A DNA stretch of 64,000 nucleotides from Helicoverpa zea (lineage: Eukaryota; Arthropoda; Insecta; Lepidoptera; Noctuidae), in the NCBI RefSeq assembly GCF_022581195.2, contig NC_061454.1, positions 3,906,001 through 3,970,000 on the forward strand, given 5' to 3'. Positions 35,028 through 47,000 of this stretch are shown here, piece by piece. Within the stretch, counting starts at the first letter, position 1. The number at the start of each line of letters is the position of its first letter. A program made the position numbers and the translations under genes. Below the pieces are notes generated by a model that was given only the letters and a program-made list of their open reading frames with translations, was not told where the DNA came from and did no database searches.

Positions 35028-36380
35028 AAAAATAATTAATAATAACGGTACCAATATTAAGTGGGTAAGTGAAACATTATTTAAACGTTCCGCGGTCATC
35101 AGACAGCTGATAAAGAAATTTAAATAAGAATGAAATCCTTTTTTCATTGATAAAGATTTGACACTGAAAAAAGAAGTGAACGAGGAATGCAACGACCACG
35201 GACTTACTAATGAAAGGAACCAATTAACGATGATTATTTTTTTCTCATGAGTACTGGTGCTTTATACAGGGGGATTTGGAAACGGATATTGAAACTCTTT
35301 AAAATATTAAAGCCTCTGGTTTGATTTTTGAGTAGAATTTGTGACCTTAGGATCTTGTGCATATCTAACTTTTAAAGATCCTGTTAATGTTGGTGCTGTG
35401 TAGGTATATGGGCTGGTCAAGGTATATAATATAACAAAGATCATGGTTATTGTGTGGGTGTAGGTAATTTGTGACTTTCGGTATGTGACTATGGTAGGTA
35501 TTTAATCATTACTTCAAATAAACCATAAATACGTTCATTACTAAAAACATAAGTAATGAACTATTTTTTTGTGAAAAGAAATACAAAAACATATTTAGAA
35601 TAATTTCCTTCAATGTGGAGCAATTATAACACTGAAATACATCAACCTGTACGCACTATTTTTTCTTGTCACCAAGTGATAAAAAATCCGGGACTAATTC
35701 CGCTCTGTAGGCCGCTGCGCCTGCGCCACCCATCGCTGTTCGCATCAATTTATAGGCTTTTAACCTAATTTGTTGACCGTACACCCCTCCGCCCCTCCCC
35801 CCTCACTCCCGCCCGAGACCCACCGCCCACGCGCCCTCCATCTTTGTTTTACTTTTTTAATAATTAATTTAGTATCGATGACGTTTCCCATCTTATCTTC
35901 TTCAAAATAAATTTTAATCCTGGATTTAGAAGCTCAAGAATTCAATTAATAAGATAACGATGATCCCGTTTCGCTAAAAAACGATGAGCTTTTATGAGAA
36001 ACAAAAGCACCAAATTAAGCTATCATGCCCAGCAATAAAGTATCTAATTAATGTATTTTACATTAGCAAAATGGCTGTCGATACCCAACAAAGTCGTAAA
36101 AACAAGCGTTGACTTTTAATAACCACGCGTATTTTATATTTTATAGGCACCTATATGCAATAAACAATTTAGGAGTATACATTTTTTTGGTTAATCCGAC
36201 CAAAAAAGGTGTGGGTACAATCGCAGATAAGTTATTGAGGAATCTTATAAAAGCCCTGGGGTAGTATATTTTATAAATATTTTGTGTGCACCCAAATTTT
36301 TGACAAATACCACTTAATTTACGCTAATGAATCCGAAATGAATGCGTGTTGTCGACGAATGGTCCGTCCGTAGTGTTGTC
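35028..36380. other. intronic DNA with a C-rich tract
   Basis: Plain AT-rich sequence except for 35781-35842, a tract with six or more C-runs on the + strand (G-runs on the - strand, which is the Wnt6 coding strand), a possible G-quadruplex in the intron RNA. Confidence 0.5.
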
Positions 36381-36384
36381 ACTC

Positions 36385-36928
36385 TATCGATATTGTGTAG
36401 GTGTGGAATTAATGTTTCCGATAACCTATCGAGCTGTTTTTCGACAAAATTCACTGCTGACTTGAATTAATTACTAAATTATAGATCGATACACTTTTAT
36501 AATATCAAAGAATTTAATAAGATAAAACGACGTTCCCATCTTCAACTGTCGATCAATCCTAATGTATCGCAAACTAATAGCTTTTTAATATATATTTTTT
36601 ATACGTACTTATTAATTACATTCGATATTTTGCACACCGAAATCATAGATGGCTACAACATGGTAGTAAAACAAAACTTAAAATCGATATATCGATATCA
36701 CTCCACATCCCTAACCCATCCGTATAGATAAACGAGCGTTCGCATAAAAATCAACTCTTTTGGCCTAATCGAATTAGGTTTCGATATTCATCAGTACGAT
36801 TTAACACGTTTTGCATTCTTTGTCCGAGAGCTAATAAAGGTAGCAGGTAGCAATCCTGCCTATATGGAGCAATATCTCGAATGCTAATGAACTCATCGAC
36901 TGAGATATCGATAATATATTGCTTATCG
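36385..36928. promoter_or_regulatory. cluster of CGATA / TATCGATA motifs
   Basis: Twelve CGATA or TATCG pentamers lie within 544 bp (starts at 36385, 36388, 36419, 36427, 36487, 36685, 36690, 36693, 36782, 36906, 36909, 36924), including three perfect TATCGATA palindromes at 36385, 36690 and 36906. About two would be expected at random over this length if bases were equal. In Drosophila these motifs bind DREF and BEAF-32 at promoters and boundaries. A boundary role here is inference. Confidence 0.4.
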
Positions 36929-37154
36929 ATGATTCTGAATCGATTTGCAGCGTTTTGTTTGGTATTGTTTATGGAACTATAATTTTGGGTGAATCAATTT
37001 TAAGTTACTGTAGTTTTTAAAATATTTCTTGTAAGCTTTTGTTGAGAATGTATAAAGTTGCAGGTTCCACAGTATATTACATTAATGAGTAATAAGAAAA
37101 TATATTGAAAAAAGGTATGAGTATTTATGTAATACCTTTGAATATGGCGATTAT

Positions 37155-37557
37155 CACACTGCCCCGCATGATGCAGCGTAGTGCGTGGATGCGTTTTTTT
37201 TCGTTGTATGGAAATATCTCCGTTTGTATGGAAAACACGCATAGTCCAACACACTGAAAATGCATCCACGCGCGTTCATGCGGATCACGCACATACATGC
37301 GGAGAAACACGCACCCCCGCGCGTAGGTGCGGGGCGAGACGCAAGGTATGACACACTGAATCCCGCAATGCCGCGCGTGATTTTGAATGGGCGTGACGTG
37401 TATATTTGAAAATGGAACTCGCTGTGCGTGAATTTACAAAACGCACCTACGCGCGTGAGTGCGTGAAAAACCCGCACGATGATGCAGATCTGCACTCCCG
37501 CAGGAACGCGCGTAGGTGCGTCGACACGCAAGATGCAGCGTGATGCGGGGCAGTGTG
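37155..37557. mobile_element. MITE with CACACTGCCCCGCAT inverted ends
   Basis: The left end CACACTGCCCCGCAT (37155-37169) is matched inverted by ATGCGGGGCAGTGTG (37543-37557). The interior is CpG-rich, with repeated GCGCGTAGGTGCG motifs in both orientations. No target duplication is clear at this boundary, so the superfamily is not assigned. Long frames on the - strand result from the composition. Confidence 0.75.
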
Positions 37558-37771
37558 AAGAGCACCTATATGTCATACATAAAACATCATAGACGACAAT
37601 ATTCTTAAGCTATATGACAAGAATATTAAGAAACACAAACAAACCACGACTAAGAAATTGTTGCTTTAATTTTTCAATTGACTGTTCGTGCAACCAGTAA
37701 GTAACTAAAGATATTTATTAGCAAAACGTGAGGAACAGAGTGACATTTTATAGATTCACCATAAGAGTGGA

Positions 37772-38237
37772 CACACTGCAAACTTTTAGTCGGCCGATAG
37801 TTTGTTTGGGCTCATGAATCAGTACGAAGATGAATGGTACTACGCACATTACAAAGATCAGGTCTCTAGCCGGTATCAGACCGACTGAAAACTTTGATTG
37901 AAATCAAGATCGTCATCTCCCGTGCCTTTTCCTAACTATGTTGGGATCGGCTTCCAGCCTAACCGGATGCAGCTAAGTACCTTTGTTTTACAAGTACCGA
38001 CTGCCTATCTGACCTCCTCAACCCAGTTTCCCGGGCAATGCAGTACGCCTTGGTTAACCCAGTTACCTGGGCAACCCAATACCTCTTGGTAAAGCTGGTG
38101 TCAGACTTACTGGCTTCTGACTACCCGTAAAGACAAGGATGTTAGATGTCAGCCGTGGTAGATAGGAATCAAGCATTTAAAAAAAATTGTCGTCCATCTT
38201 GTCAACTGTCGGCCAACTGTTTAGTCGGCAGTATGCA
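37772..38237. mobile_element. TAGTCGGCC-end MITE, split by a SINE
   Basis: The left half is 37772-37907, starting CACACTGCAAACTTTTAGTCGG. The right half resumes about 38160 and ends CTGTTTAGTCGGCAGTATGC. The ends are imperfect inverted repeats. A SINE occupies the middle. Confidence 0.8.
37908..38158 (-). mobile_element. 5'-truncated SINE inserted in the MITE
   Basis: Same family as 18407-18788, lacking the tRNA-like head. AATCAAG occurs at both borders (just before 37908 and again near 38166), a likely short target duplication. An internal 40-bp segment (CCCAGTTYCCYGGGCAA-type) is duplicated. Confidence 0.75.
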
Positions 38238-38746
38238 AGTAAGCAAGCCTTAACCTTTGTGATGTGAAAGTAGATGTTCCCTTTCGCAACTGTTATAATA
38301 TTCAACAACTTTAGCATTCACGTTTTATCATTTATATCTGTTTTACTTTGCTGTGTATATTTCAATTTTGTAAGATGTGGAGTACGTGTTTCTCCGTAGG
38401 TGTTCTTTGGAGGACTCGGAGATCATGAGCCATTTGCAACAAATGTATAGTCTGTTGCCACATCTTACAAATTAGTATCTCAGCTTTTTGCTAAAAATAA
38501 CCTGACTAGTTCAGAAAATATCATACCAGTCGAATGGTAAGGAGTTTTCAATCTAGCTGGACTACTATATCCCATTATAGTTATCCAGATTCCAGCACTA
38601 AGTTCCAAGGAAATTAGTGCTACAATTTAATGCAACTATCTTCGTTTTGTCTCGCATTCGACTCTACAATGACTCCTGACAAGCCTTGGCTGCATAAAAT
38701 ATCCAAAACCACTGATCCCTAATCGAGTTGGTTTCTACCATCTTAC

Positions 38747-38967
38747 CTCTCATAAGTATCTTCCTCATGCTCCTCCTCTGCGTGGTACAATTCCACCGCC
38801 TGTTCCTGAACTGGTGGGCGCACTCCGTGGCGCCCAGGGTCACGCCCCTGGTGATCTCCTTCAGCAGCCCCGTCTCGTTCCTGCAGATCTGCGCCAGCCG
38901 GCCCCGCGTGCGCCGGTTCTTCTTGCAGATCATGCGAGGGTCTAGGATTACTGCGCTGCCAGACGCC
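38747..38967 (-). CDS. Wnt6: Wnt6, exon 2 (N-terminal domain)
   Basis: The acceptor is TTTTGTTCCAG. The first base completes the second Trp of an SWW motif begun in exon 1. The frame continues ASGSAVILDPRMICKKNRRTRGRLAQICRNETG, then LLKEITRGVTLGATECAHQFRNRRWNCTTQRRSMRKILMR, and ends one base into an Asp codon at donor AGAG|GTAAGA. ECAHQF and RRWNCTT are Wnt family landmarks, and LDP-x2-IC-(K/R)K-x-RR is the Wnt6 start. Two sequons (NET, NCT) are present. A second frame open on the same strand (38743-38976) is an artefact of GC content. Confidence 0.96.
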
Positions 38968-41179
38968 CTGGAACAAAAGAAGGGGAGTTCAATTTTAATT
39001 TTCTTTTTAAGTTATTTCATTGATTGCAATTGTCATTTATGTTTCTCCAGTTTGGCCAATCCTTTGCGTTCTAGACACCACTCTTTTTTCGTTACCTTAA
39101 CTGATAAATCTAAAGGAGGCCGCTAATATGCTGCCGTCTCGAAGATTGATCTTCCGTGGTTTGTTGGGATAGCTAGACTTTGGAAGGTCACTAATTTATA
39201 GGGCTATTTTATGATGTCACGTTGGATAAAAAGCTCAACTTCGTCTGTTTATTTAATTTATTTTCTAAAATTCAAGCGGCGCATACATCTAAAATAGAGT
39301 TCAGTTTTAGTCTATTGATGAAACATCCAACATTTGTTTACATTTTCTAATTACAAGAAAGTGATTTTCGCGTCTAGGAGCGTAGTACGGAAAACACTGA
39401 ATCACTTCTATACTCAAAACTTACAAGCATAGTTTATCACCAGTAGGTACGCCAGATGATGACAGCGAAGACCTATTAACCTTATGAAATTAATTTACGA
39501 TACGTATTCTAACGAAAATGTTACATAATTACAAAAATAAGTCATAAAACTCGACTCACTCAATAGGACTTATGTTGTTCTTAAGTCTGTATCGATTTAC
39601 GATCCGCCACGCGGCGTCGACAGGCGAGCGCCAGGTCATGCTGACAGATCCATTGTTTACTCGATTAGAGTTCATTGTCAGAGTATCCAGTGTGAAGCTA
39701 GTTCGAATAAATTTAGACTTGTCTGCTTCCCGGAATCGATTCTCGAAGAAAGTCGATCCCGTTAAAAGTCGATAAGCTACTCACAATATCATCCGTCTAT
39801 CTGACACTATTCAATCAACCAGATTTGATGGCTATCGGTCTTCATTATTTCAAACTGGAAATGTTTATACAGTACATTTTTCAAATGGTCTAGAATGTTT
39901 TACGTTAAATAGTTTAATGCGATGCAAATATTTGGCGTCGCCATTTTTTCATTTCATTCAGGTTTCCTTGAAAGAAAATGTTTGGATGGAGAATCTTTTT
40001 TTAGTTTGAATTAAAAATGCAAATCGATAACAAAACCTCGTGTATTTTTGTGTAAAACTATGTTTGAAGAAGAAATATTTTCGTTGTGGTTTTAAGAACT
40101 CTGAATGCACTAATCTGCACAAACAAAGGAGTTGCTTCATGTGATTTAATGTTATTAGCATCATCTTCTATAACTTTTACGTCGAACCACATGTTTTGAA
40201 GATTCATTTAAAAAATTACTGAAGTTCGCTCGAAGCTTCTATTCAACAGAACATTCGAGATTAACAGAAATAATTCTGTACCAATTTCATGGTATACTAG
40301 ACGGCCTTGTTACAACTACAGTAAAAATGTGGAGTACAACAGTAAAAGTCAAGAGCTGCGTAAATTATGGCTACAACACATCACTGGACTTCAGGTTAGT
40401 TTACATAATGATTTTATTAACCCCCACGGATTAGTAGTGTTTACATTTGTTGTACTGGTGTTTCGTAATACTTCATAGAACGATGATGACGAGCGGTACG
40501 CAATACTGGTCGGAATTCGCTTGTTTTGGGTGTTTGCGCCAGATGACTGTTTTTTTGGTGGATTAATTATTTTCGTGTGGTGTTTCAGCTGTATTTTTTT
40601 ATAATAAGTTTATGTTTACTTTTTGTAAATCAAAATGATAACATAAGTGCATAAACATTTTAATAAATTTCGTATTTTTGCCAATTAATTTCTTTTTACC
40701 GTCTAAGACCTGATGAAAACTAGAATTGTATTTGAACTAAAAGGCAATGCCAGGATCAATATTTTGTGTTACCACTGTTTTATCAATATATGTATTTTAT
40801 GTAGGTATCTTTATGTTCAGGAAGTTATTCCAAAAACAACACAACCGCCAAACTGACCCTATTTCTCATTTCTGAAGGTTAAGTCTCCCACAATTTTGCC
40901 ACCGCATATTAAAAAACCACTCACAACTGCAGAAACACGGTTCAAGTACCACACAGTTAACAGACTGGACTGATAGCATTACCAGGTTATCATTAAGCGG
41001 TTAACGGTGAGCAGAACGACAATCTTAGCTCTCAGGTATTGCATCTAACGGGGATGCGCAGGCGCCGATTAGCAAGCACTTTCGCTTCTTGTCAGTAACG
41101 AGAAGATTATGTTGAATATGTTGTATGCTCTCTGGGATTATGTATCTATTAACATGACGCCAGTGGACTTTTTTGCATA
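38968..41179. other. intronic DNA without recognised features
   Basis: Mostly AT-rich. A CpG-containing patch at about 39590-39790 opens a short frame without motif. Nothing else could be supported. Confidence 0.5.
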
Positions 41180-41412
41180 CTATAGTTCGGCCATTCAGAG
41201 AATGCGTTCCTGACACGTCGCGATTGAACTGACGACGTAACTTTGCAATGGCGTTGCAGTTACGATAAAAATATTTTTGCTGGTTGTTTACCGTTTTAAC
41301 AATTGAGGAGCATTAAAACAACATTATTATATCAATAATCAATGAATGTTATAATTCAGTCAGTTCAATCGCGACGTGTCAGGAACGCATTCTCTGAATG
41401 GCCGAACTATAG
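41180..41412. mobile_element. foldback/MITE with perfect 54-bp inverted ends
   Basis: 41180-41233 (starting CTATAGTTCGGCCATTCAG) is the exact reverse complement of 41359-41412, around a 125-bp unique centre. TTTTTTGC and GCAAAAAA lie just outside and are also inverted. No direct target duplication was identified. The complete identity of the arms suggests a young insertion or gene conversion between arms. Confidence 0.9.
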
Positions 41413-41439
41413 CAAAAAAGTAATTTTTGTTGAAAAGGT

Positions 41440-41670
41440 TGGTAGGTTTAGCCAGTAAAATAATCCAGTCAAAATTATGTTGTCCAGCTAAAAATAAAGT
41501 TACGCTGCATTCGGGAAAACTGCGTGTAAAATACCAACTTTCAGACTCCGGGCTGCTTTGTGAAAGTTTCTAAAACCCACAAAGTGATTTCGGCCCGACT
41601 CAGGAATCGAACCCTGGGCCCTGAGAAAGAGCAATCGCGCTTGTGACCAACGGACTAGTTAAGGCAAATT
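41440..41670 (-). mobile_element. tRNA-derived SINE, second family
   Basis: On the - strand the tRNA-like head carries the B box GGTTCGATTCC (41603-41613) and ends about 41665. The body (TCACTTTGTGGGTTTTAGAA and onward) differs from the first SINE family. It is not a tRNA gene: the acceptor stem and anticodon arm do not pair. Confidence 0.65.
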
Positions 41671-43215
41671 ATAGAACCTACACTTACTAAACATAGGAAC
41701 TCAGTGAGGAAGTTATTTTGTCAGTAGAATACTTACATAGTTCATCACAAAAATGTATAAACTTTGTTTTGCGTCATTTGTTTGTCTTAATATCATTAAC
41801 GTTACGTTAGTTACGTTATTGTTTTCTAAGAACGTCCTACGCTAGCGGATATGAGATATGATGATGAGATGAGGTGAGGAAGACGATTTCAGTAGTTACG
41901 TCAAACGAGAGTAGTTACTGCTAACTGCGGGTATGTTACGCCTTTTTTGTGACGTCACAATTGTGGTACGCAAAAATCTTTAACTGGCTTCTGTTAGCGA
42001 GTTTCAACAGCGGTCTTGGCGAACTAAGTACATAGCGCGCTCTGATGAAAGCGTGTATCCTTCTTCGATACATGTGCCTTTTAAAACTGAAAGATTTTTT
42101 CTAATCAGCTCAGTGGTTCTTAGTACTAGGGCGTCCAAAGGAACAACAAATTCTTCAGCTTAATAAATAATAGTAGTATCTATAGTATATAATAGGTACA
42201 TTTTCACCACATAGTCCTTATTCGAGGGAGCAACTATTGGAATTGCTTCAATTTAAATTTTGTTGGACAAGATGCTTGAGCATTTTTTCTTTAATACTGG
42301 CTTACATACTTAGACCCCAAAAGCTGACATTGAGTTGCTTGGCAGTGGTTTATCTACCAACGATACCGATCTAGCCCGAATATCAATGAAATCAAACTGT
42401 TTTGTATCATGTAAACATACAAATTAATCAATTCCGAATCAAGACTAACAAAAGCTCCTTTGTCTGAAAACCAAGTTAACCAAGTAAGCATTTCAAGTTA
42501 GAAAATCATCATTACGAACGCTTATATTAGCTGAATCAATCGGTGGTTGGAGTGACAACTCAATGCGCGCGCGCAGACACTTGGCGATGTATGTCCAATG
42601 GGAAACGCGGTTTATGTCTTATGGGACGGGCAGAGAATTAGATGGTGTAGCTGTTTAGGCAAAATTAAAAGGCATACTGTATAAACAGTCAAAGTAATAT
42701 TACTGGCTTTGCCCATGGTTTCAGCTACTTCCTGAAATAGCTACTTCACGCTCCCTAGTAGTAGTGAAGACACTGCCAAGTTTTATCGAAATCCGTTCAG
42801 CTGTTAGTGCGTGATTTCGGAATTAAAATGTGCAAATACGGGATTAGTAGGATACTGAGAAGTGTTAAACATCGATAAAATAAACATTCATATGCCAGTT
42901 TTTAACTGTTGACCCGTTTGCGATGCAATTTGGCATAGATTCCAAGACATGTAATACCTTTTTCTTTCACAGTTAATTTAGGTAAATCTAGCAATAAAAA
43001 TAGAAACAAATTATCTTCATCTACTTTTAAAAATCACTTTAATGTGGGCGAATAATCCGTCACTTTGAGTGCCAATAAAATATAAAATTGATTTACAACA
43101 TTTCAATAAAGCTAATAAAATTAGCAGTTCTATGCGAAGTTTTGAATATTTTGTTATAATATAATATTTATTCACTGCTTAACCTTAAGTGTAAATTATA
43201 ATTTGCTATCAATAT
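41671..43215. other. intronic DNA with decayed Helitron-like fragment
   Basis: At about 42695-42830 there is a worn Helitron-type segment (GAAATCCGTTCAGCTGTTAGTG). The rest is unremarkable. Confidence 0.45.
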
Positions 43216-43475
43216 TTATATGGTGTACGGATGGCACGTTAAACTGTAGGTCCCGGCTGTCATTGAACATCCTTGGCAGTCGTTACGGGTAGTCAGAAGC
43301 CAGTAAGTCTGACACCAGTCTAACCAAGGGGTATCGGGTTGCCCGGGTAACTGGGTTGAGGAGATCAGATAGGCAGTCGCTTCTTGTAAAGCACTGGTAC
43401 TCAGCTGAATCCGGTTAGACTGGAAGCCGACCCCAACATAGTTGGGAAAAGGCTCGGAGGATGATGATGATTTAT
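43216..43475 (+). mobile_element. SINE, first family, head missing
   Basis: Runs from GGATGGCACGTTAAACTG to the GAGGATGATGATGA end, in the opposite orientation to the copies at 18.4 and 37.9 kb and close to them in sequence. Confidence 0.85.
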
Positions 43476-43554
43476 ATGGTGTCGATTTGACGTTATTGTG
43501 TGATTTCATTTATAATCCTACTTAGACCGATTAGAAGTGAGTGACGAAATATAA

Positions 43555-43737
43555 GGGTCAATTATCACTGAAAGAGCAGCGGCCGGCAGCGGCCGTAAGA
43601 GCACGGAAAATGTAAGAGCGCGGCGCGATGCGGCGCCGCGCGGCGCCGCGCGGCCCGCCGCGCTCACGCTCAATCCCTTGCAATTACGGCCGCTGCCGGC
43701 CGCTGCCGGCCGCTGCTCTTTCAGTGTGAATTGACCC
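43555..43737. mobile_element. GC-rich MITE, Harbinger-like (TAA target duplication)
   Basis: Ends are GGGTCAATTATCACTGAAAG and the inverted CTTTCAGTGTGAATTGACCC, flanked by TAA on both sides (43552-43554, 43738-43740), the 3-bp TWA duplication of PIF/Harbinger elements. The inside is extremely GC-rich, with repeated GGCAGCGGCC units (two to three per arm) and a GCGGCGCCGCGC core at about 43630-43655. Confidence 0.8.
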
Positions 43738-43909
43738 TAAGAGTTATGGATAAAATCTATTCATAATTACTTCAGACAGGCGTAAAACCTTGAGCTTCAA
43801 CTGAAAATGAAGGGAAATGCCTTATAGGTTAGCCCAATGTAAAAAAAAAACAGGACCTTTCTGTTGTTGCTGTTATGTGTGAGTTGTAATGTTAGAGATT
43901 ATATTATTG

Positions 43910-44075
43910 TTAATGATCTCTTTATCCGCCTTTTACGAACTATGTTGGGTTCGGCTTACAGACTTCTTAACTGAATGCAACTGAGGAGGTACCAGTGTTT
44001 TACATAGAACAACTACCAATCTGAGCTCCTCAACCCAGTTCCCTGGGCAAAACGATACCCTTTGACAAGACTGGT
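43910..44075 (-). repeat. diverged SINE fragment, first family
   Basis: Recognisable by ACTATGTTGGGTTCGGCTT and CTCCTCAACCCAGTTCCCTG. Older than the other copies. Confidence 0.6.
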
Positions 44076-47000
44076 TGGTGATCTCGAACTAAATTGTGGA
44101 TCTGAAGTTCAAACACCAAATTGAAAAATTAGTGCATTTAGCAAGCAGGTACAAAGAAATCCAATTTTAGTTGCATCAATATTTACCATACAATTTGTGT
44201 CAAACACTGTTACAGTTACGATTACGTCATTGAACAGTTCTCAATTTATTTTGGCTAAAATTTCGCTGTTTCTAACACTAAGATTTTATCAACTAAACTT
44301 GAAATTCAGTTAACTAAAAATGAACTTTATCGATGACAAATTAAAGTTTACAATCGAATGTAGTGTTTCGAAATGGATTGTTGCCAAAATGGCGACACAC
44401 CTTATACTCAGACGAATAAATTAGCTGTGATAAGTTGTATGTCAATTAATTATTCTTCAAAGCCCATCTGGTACGTGTGAAGGCGAGGAAGCGGTTAGAT
44501 ATAATGACACCAATACTTATTACTGGCTAGATTGAAAAGAGAAATTAATAAACAATCAACTCAAGCCGTTTGACGGCAAGATTTAATGGATTATGATGCC
44601 ATCAAAGAGAGAATGTCTGTCCTTTGATTTCATTAATGAGGAAGGGATTTTAGAATCTAAACTGATAATCTTTGACTAATTTAAATGTTCGATTACATAA
44701 CAACTCTCTCGATTCATCTTCAGTATGTACCAATATCCTGAGCTTTATGTATGCTAAGTACCTAAATATGTGTTGCAGTATTTTTTTGTAATTTTGGTTC
44801 AGGCATCCATTTTAGTAATATTTTACGTCATAGTAGTAATGAAATCGAAAGTGTTAATTCGTCAATATCAGGTTGTAATCAATGTGCGAATCTGATGCTA
44901 CCGACTTCTATATTAGCACACAATAGAATGATGTATTAACTAGTAACCACATTACACCTTTTAAAAATTGTATAAACTCCTTTGGTCTAGCTGGTAGCCA
45001 CATACCATAAGTTATGTGCATATTGAAAGGTAATCAATGAAGCTGCTTTAATTCTCCAAAAAGCTGAGTAAAATCTTTAGATAACCAGCTACAATTTGAT
45101 AAGAAAACTATGAATTAACTCATAACAAATATTAATTTCAAAAGCTCTCTTGTAAACATCGCAAAGCTCACACTTAGTCCAGCTCCTGAAAGGATGAGGA
45201 AGATATATTCGACGACTTATAAACTCAACGTCCCATCCGTCAATTGTCACGAAAATCAGGTGATGACGAGACAGAGCATCAGTTTAACCCTGACCTATGA
45301 CAACAATGGAGTTGGCACGAAGTCCTGTCGTTTAGAGCGAAAGATATTTGCGGCTAACTGGCCCCAGATTTATACCTATCTAATTGTTTACTAGACTGAC
45401 TAACTGATAGAAATATAGATGATGAGATTGATTAGAAAGTTGGATTGATAAGATTTATTTTTTTGCTTATGCTTATGGTAACTCTACTTTGTTATAAATC
45501 TGTAATTAGAAGATAAGGTTCATTGTTTAAATTAATATTTTGATGATATGTTTTCAAAATGTTTTCTATAATATGGCCAATTAAATTAAAAACTAAAATG
45601 TATCTAATGATTCTCCTCACGTTTTTACAGACTTTCACAAACTCATCTCATCTTGCATGCAACGAAAATTTATAGGTACACGAAAAAATCAAAAATTGTG
45701 TACCTAATCTTTAAACTGGGGCAACATAATATTTAATACTTTTTAAGACATCCTTATATGTAACATCAATCACAAAACTGAAAGCCTTTTAACCATCCAT
45801 CAGGAAAAGCTATTCAACTAGGGTGACAATGAATGACAATGTTTGCGGACACCGGGCGAGGCGCTAACGCGCGACTCCGACGCGTTTAGCGGCTATACGA
45901 CGACTTAACTGTAAACATTATTACCATTACTACACACAAATATATTTAGAAAAACTTCGAAAATAATTTGGACTTTATGTTCTAAGGAATAAGGATGTCC
46001 ATGACAGTGAACTGTCAACTGTCAACAATCCGCAATCGTCATGCTGTGCTATGTCACTGTCTGAGAGTAAACACTTTTAAAAGCTTATGTGCTATGAGCA
46101 ATGTTGTCGGAAGATTTTAGCGGGCGCATCATGAACTCTCATGGCGAGTAAGGCATGTTTCAACAGTGTTTGTAATGTCGTTAAAATTGGGTCTCACATC
46201 GTCCCGTACGCATTGTCAGGTCATTTGACGCTTTCGAAAATGTACGCGTATGTTAGCTTTCGATATTTTATACATTTTGAACTTCTTTACGAAGTTTAGG
46301 ATTCAATGTCGTGATTGGGAGCTGTTTTGTGAAATGATTTTTCTTGGAAATTGATTTCGTTCAGTACGGAAACTGTTCCGTGAAAATCTGACCTTTTTAC
46401 AGTTTCAGAGAAAAGCAACTTTACGTATAACAGATGTTGTGAATAAATGTATAGTTGAGTCTTATTTACACAGTATTCAAAATCAACTTTTGAAAATAAA
46501 TATTGAATCGACTGCATATAGATAAGCGTGTAAAATTCTGAAAGAAAGAAGTGTTCCCAAAAAAGTCGAAGATAGTGATTGGCGGAAGGACAAACCTAGC
46601 AAAAAGAAAAACCTAAAAAACTTGCTTTTCCAGATAACATTTCAGTAAGCTTGAGAAGCCTGTAGGTACTGCTCTTTAGCTTACTCCATTTTACTCCAAA
46701 CAGGTTTCCATCACAGTGAACATTCGTCATCCATGTGGGTTTAGCGCCGCAGTAGTTTGTGTCAATCCATAATGGCCGTCCGCGATAATTGGTGAAATAC
46801 TACGCACAATGACGCACGCCGTCCTCTCAATGTTCAGCGGCATAGACTAAGTAGCGCGCAGATGTGACGTTAATGTGAGTGTACGATTATGCCTATGTGC
46901 ACTTTGATAAGGTTGTGAGTGGGTCATGCTCGTCTGTAAGAGTGTGGGGTTAGTAATTTGAAAGTTATACTATGTATAGGATATATTCATTTATCTTATA

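Larger units (their letters stand above)
22487..38746 (-). other. Wnt6 intron 2 (16.3 kb)
   Basis: This large intron between exons 2 and 3 holds a composite repeat (22705-24877), several CpG-rich blocks (about 26880-27870, 29250-29550, 30100-31570), a piggyBac relic, a CGATA cluster and two MITEs. No exon of another gene could be supported, apart from two weak small reading frames listed separately. Confidence 0.85.

Noticed and set aside
37154..37576. 140-codon - strand ORF
   Set aside because: It coincides with the CpG-rich MITE 37155-37557 and has no protein motif.
41600..41665. tRNA-like sequence with a good B box
   Set aside because: The stems do not pair into a cloverleaf; it is the head of a SINE.
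43216..43509. 97-codon - strand ORF
   Set aside because: It lies almost wholly inside a SINE; similar frames appear in the copies at 18.6, 37.9 and 50.9 kb.
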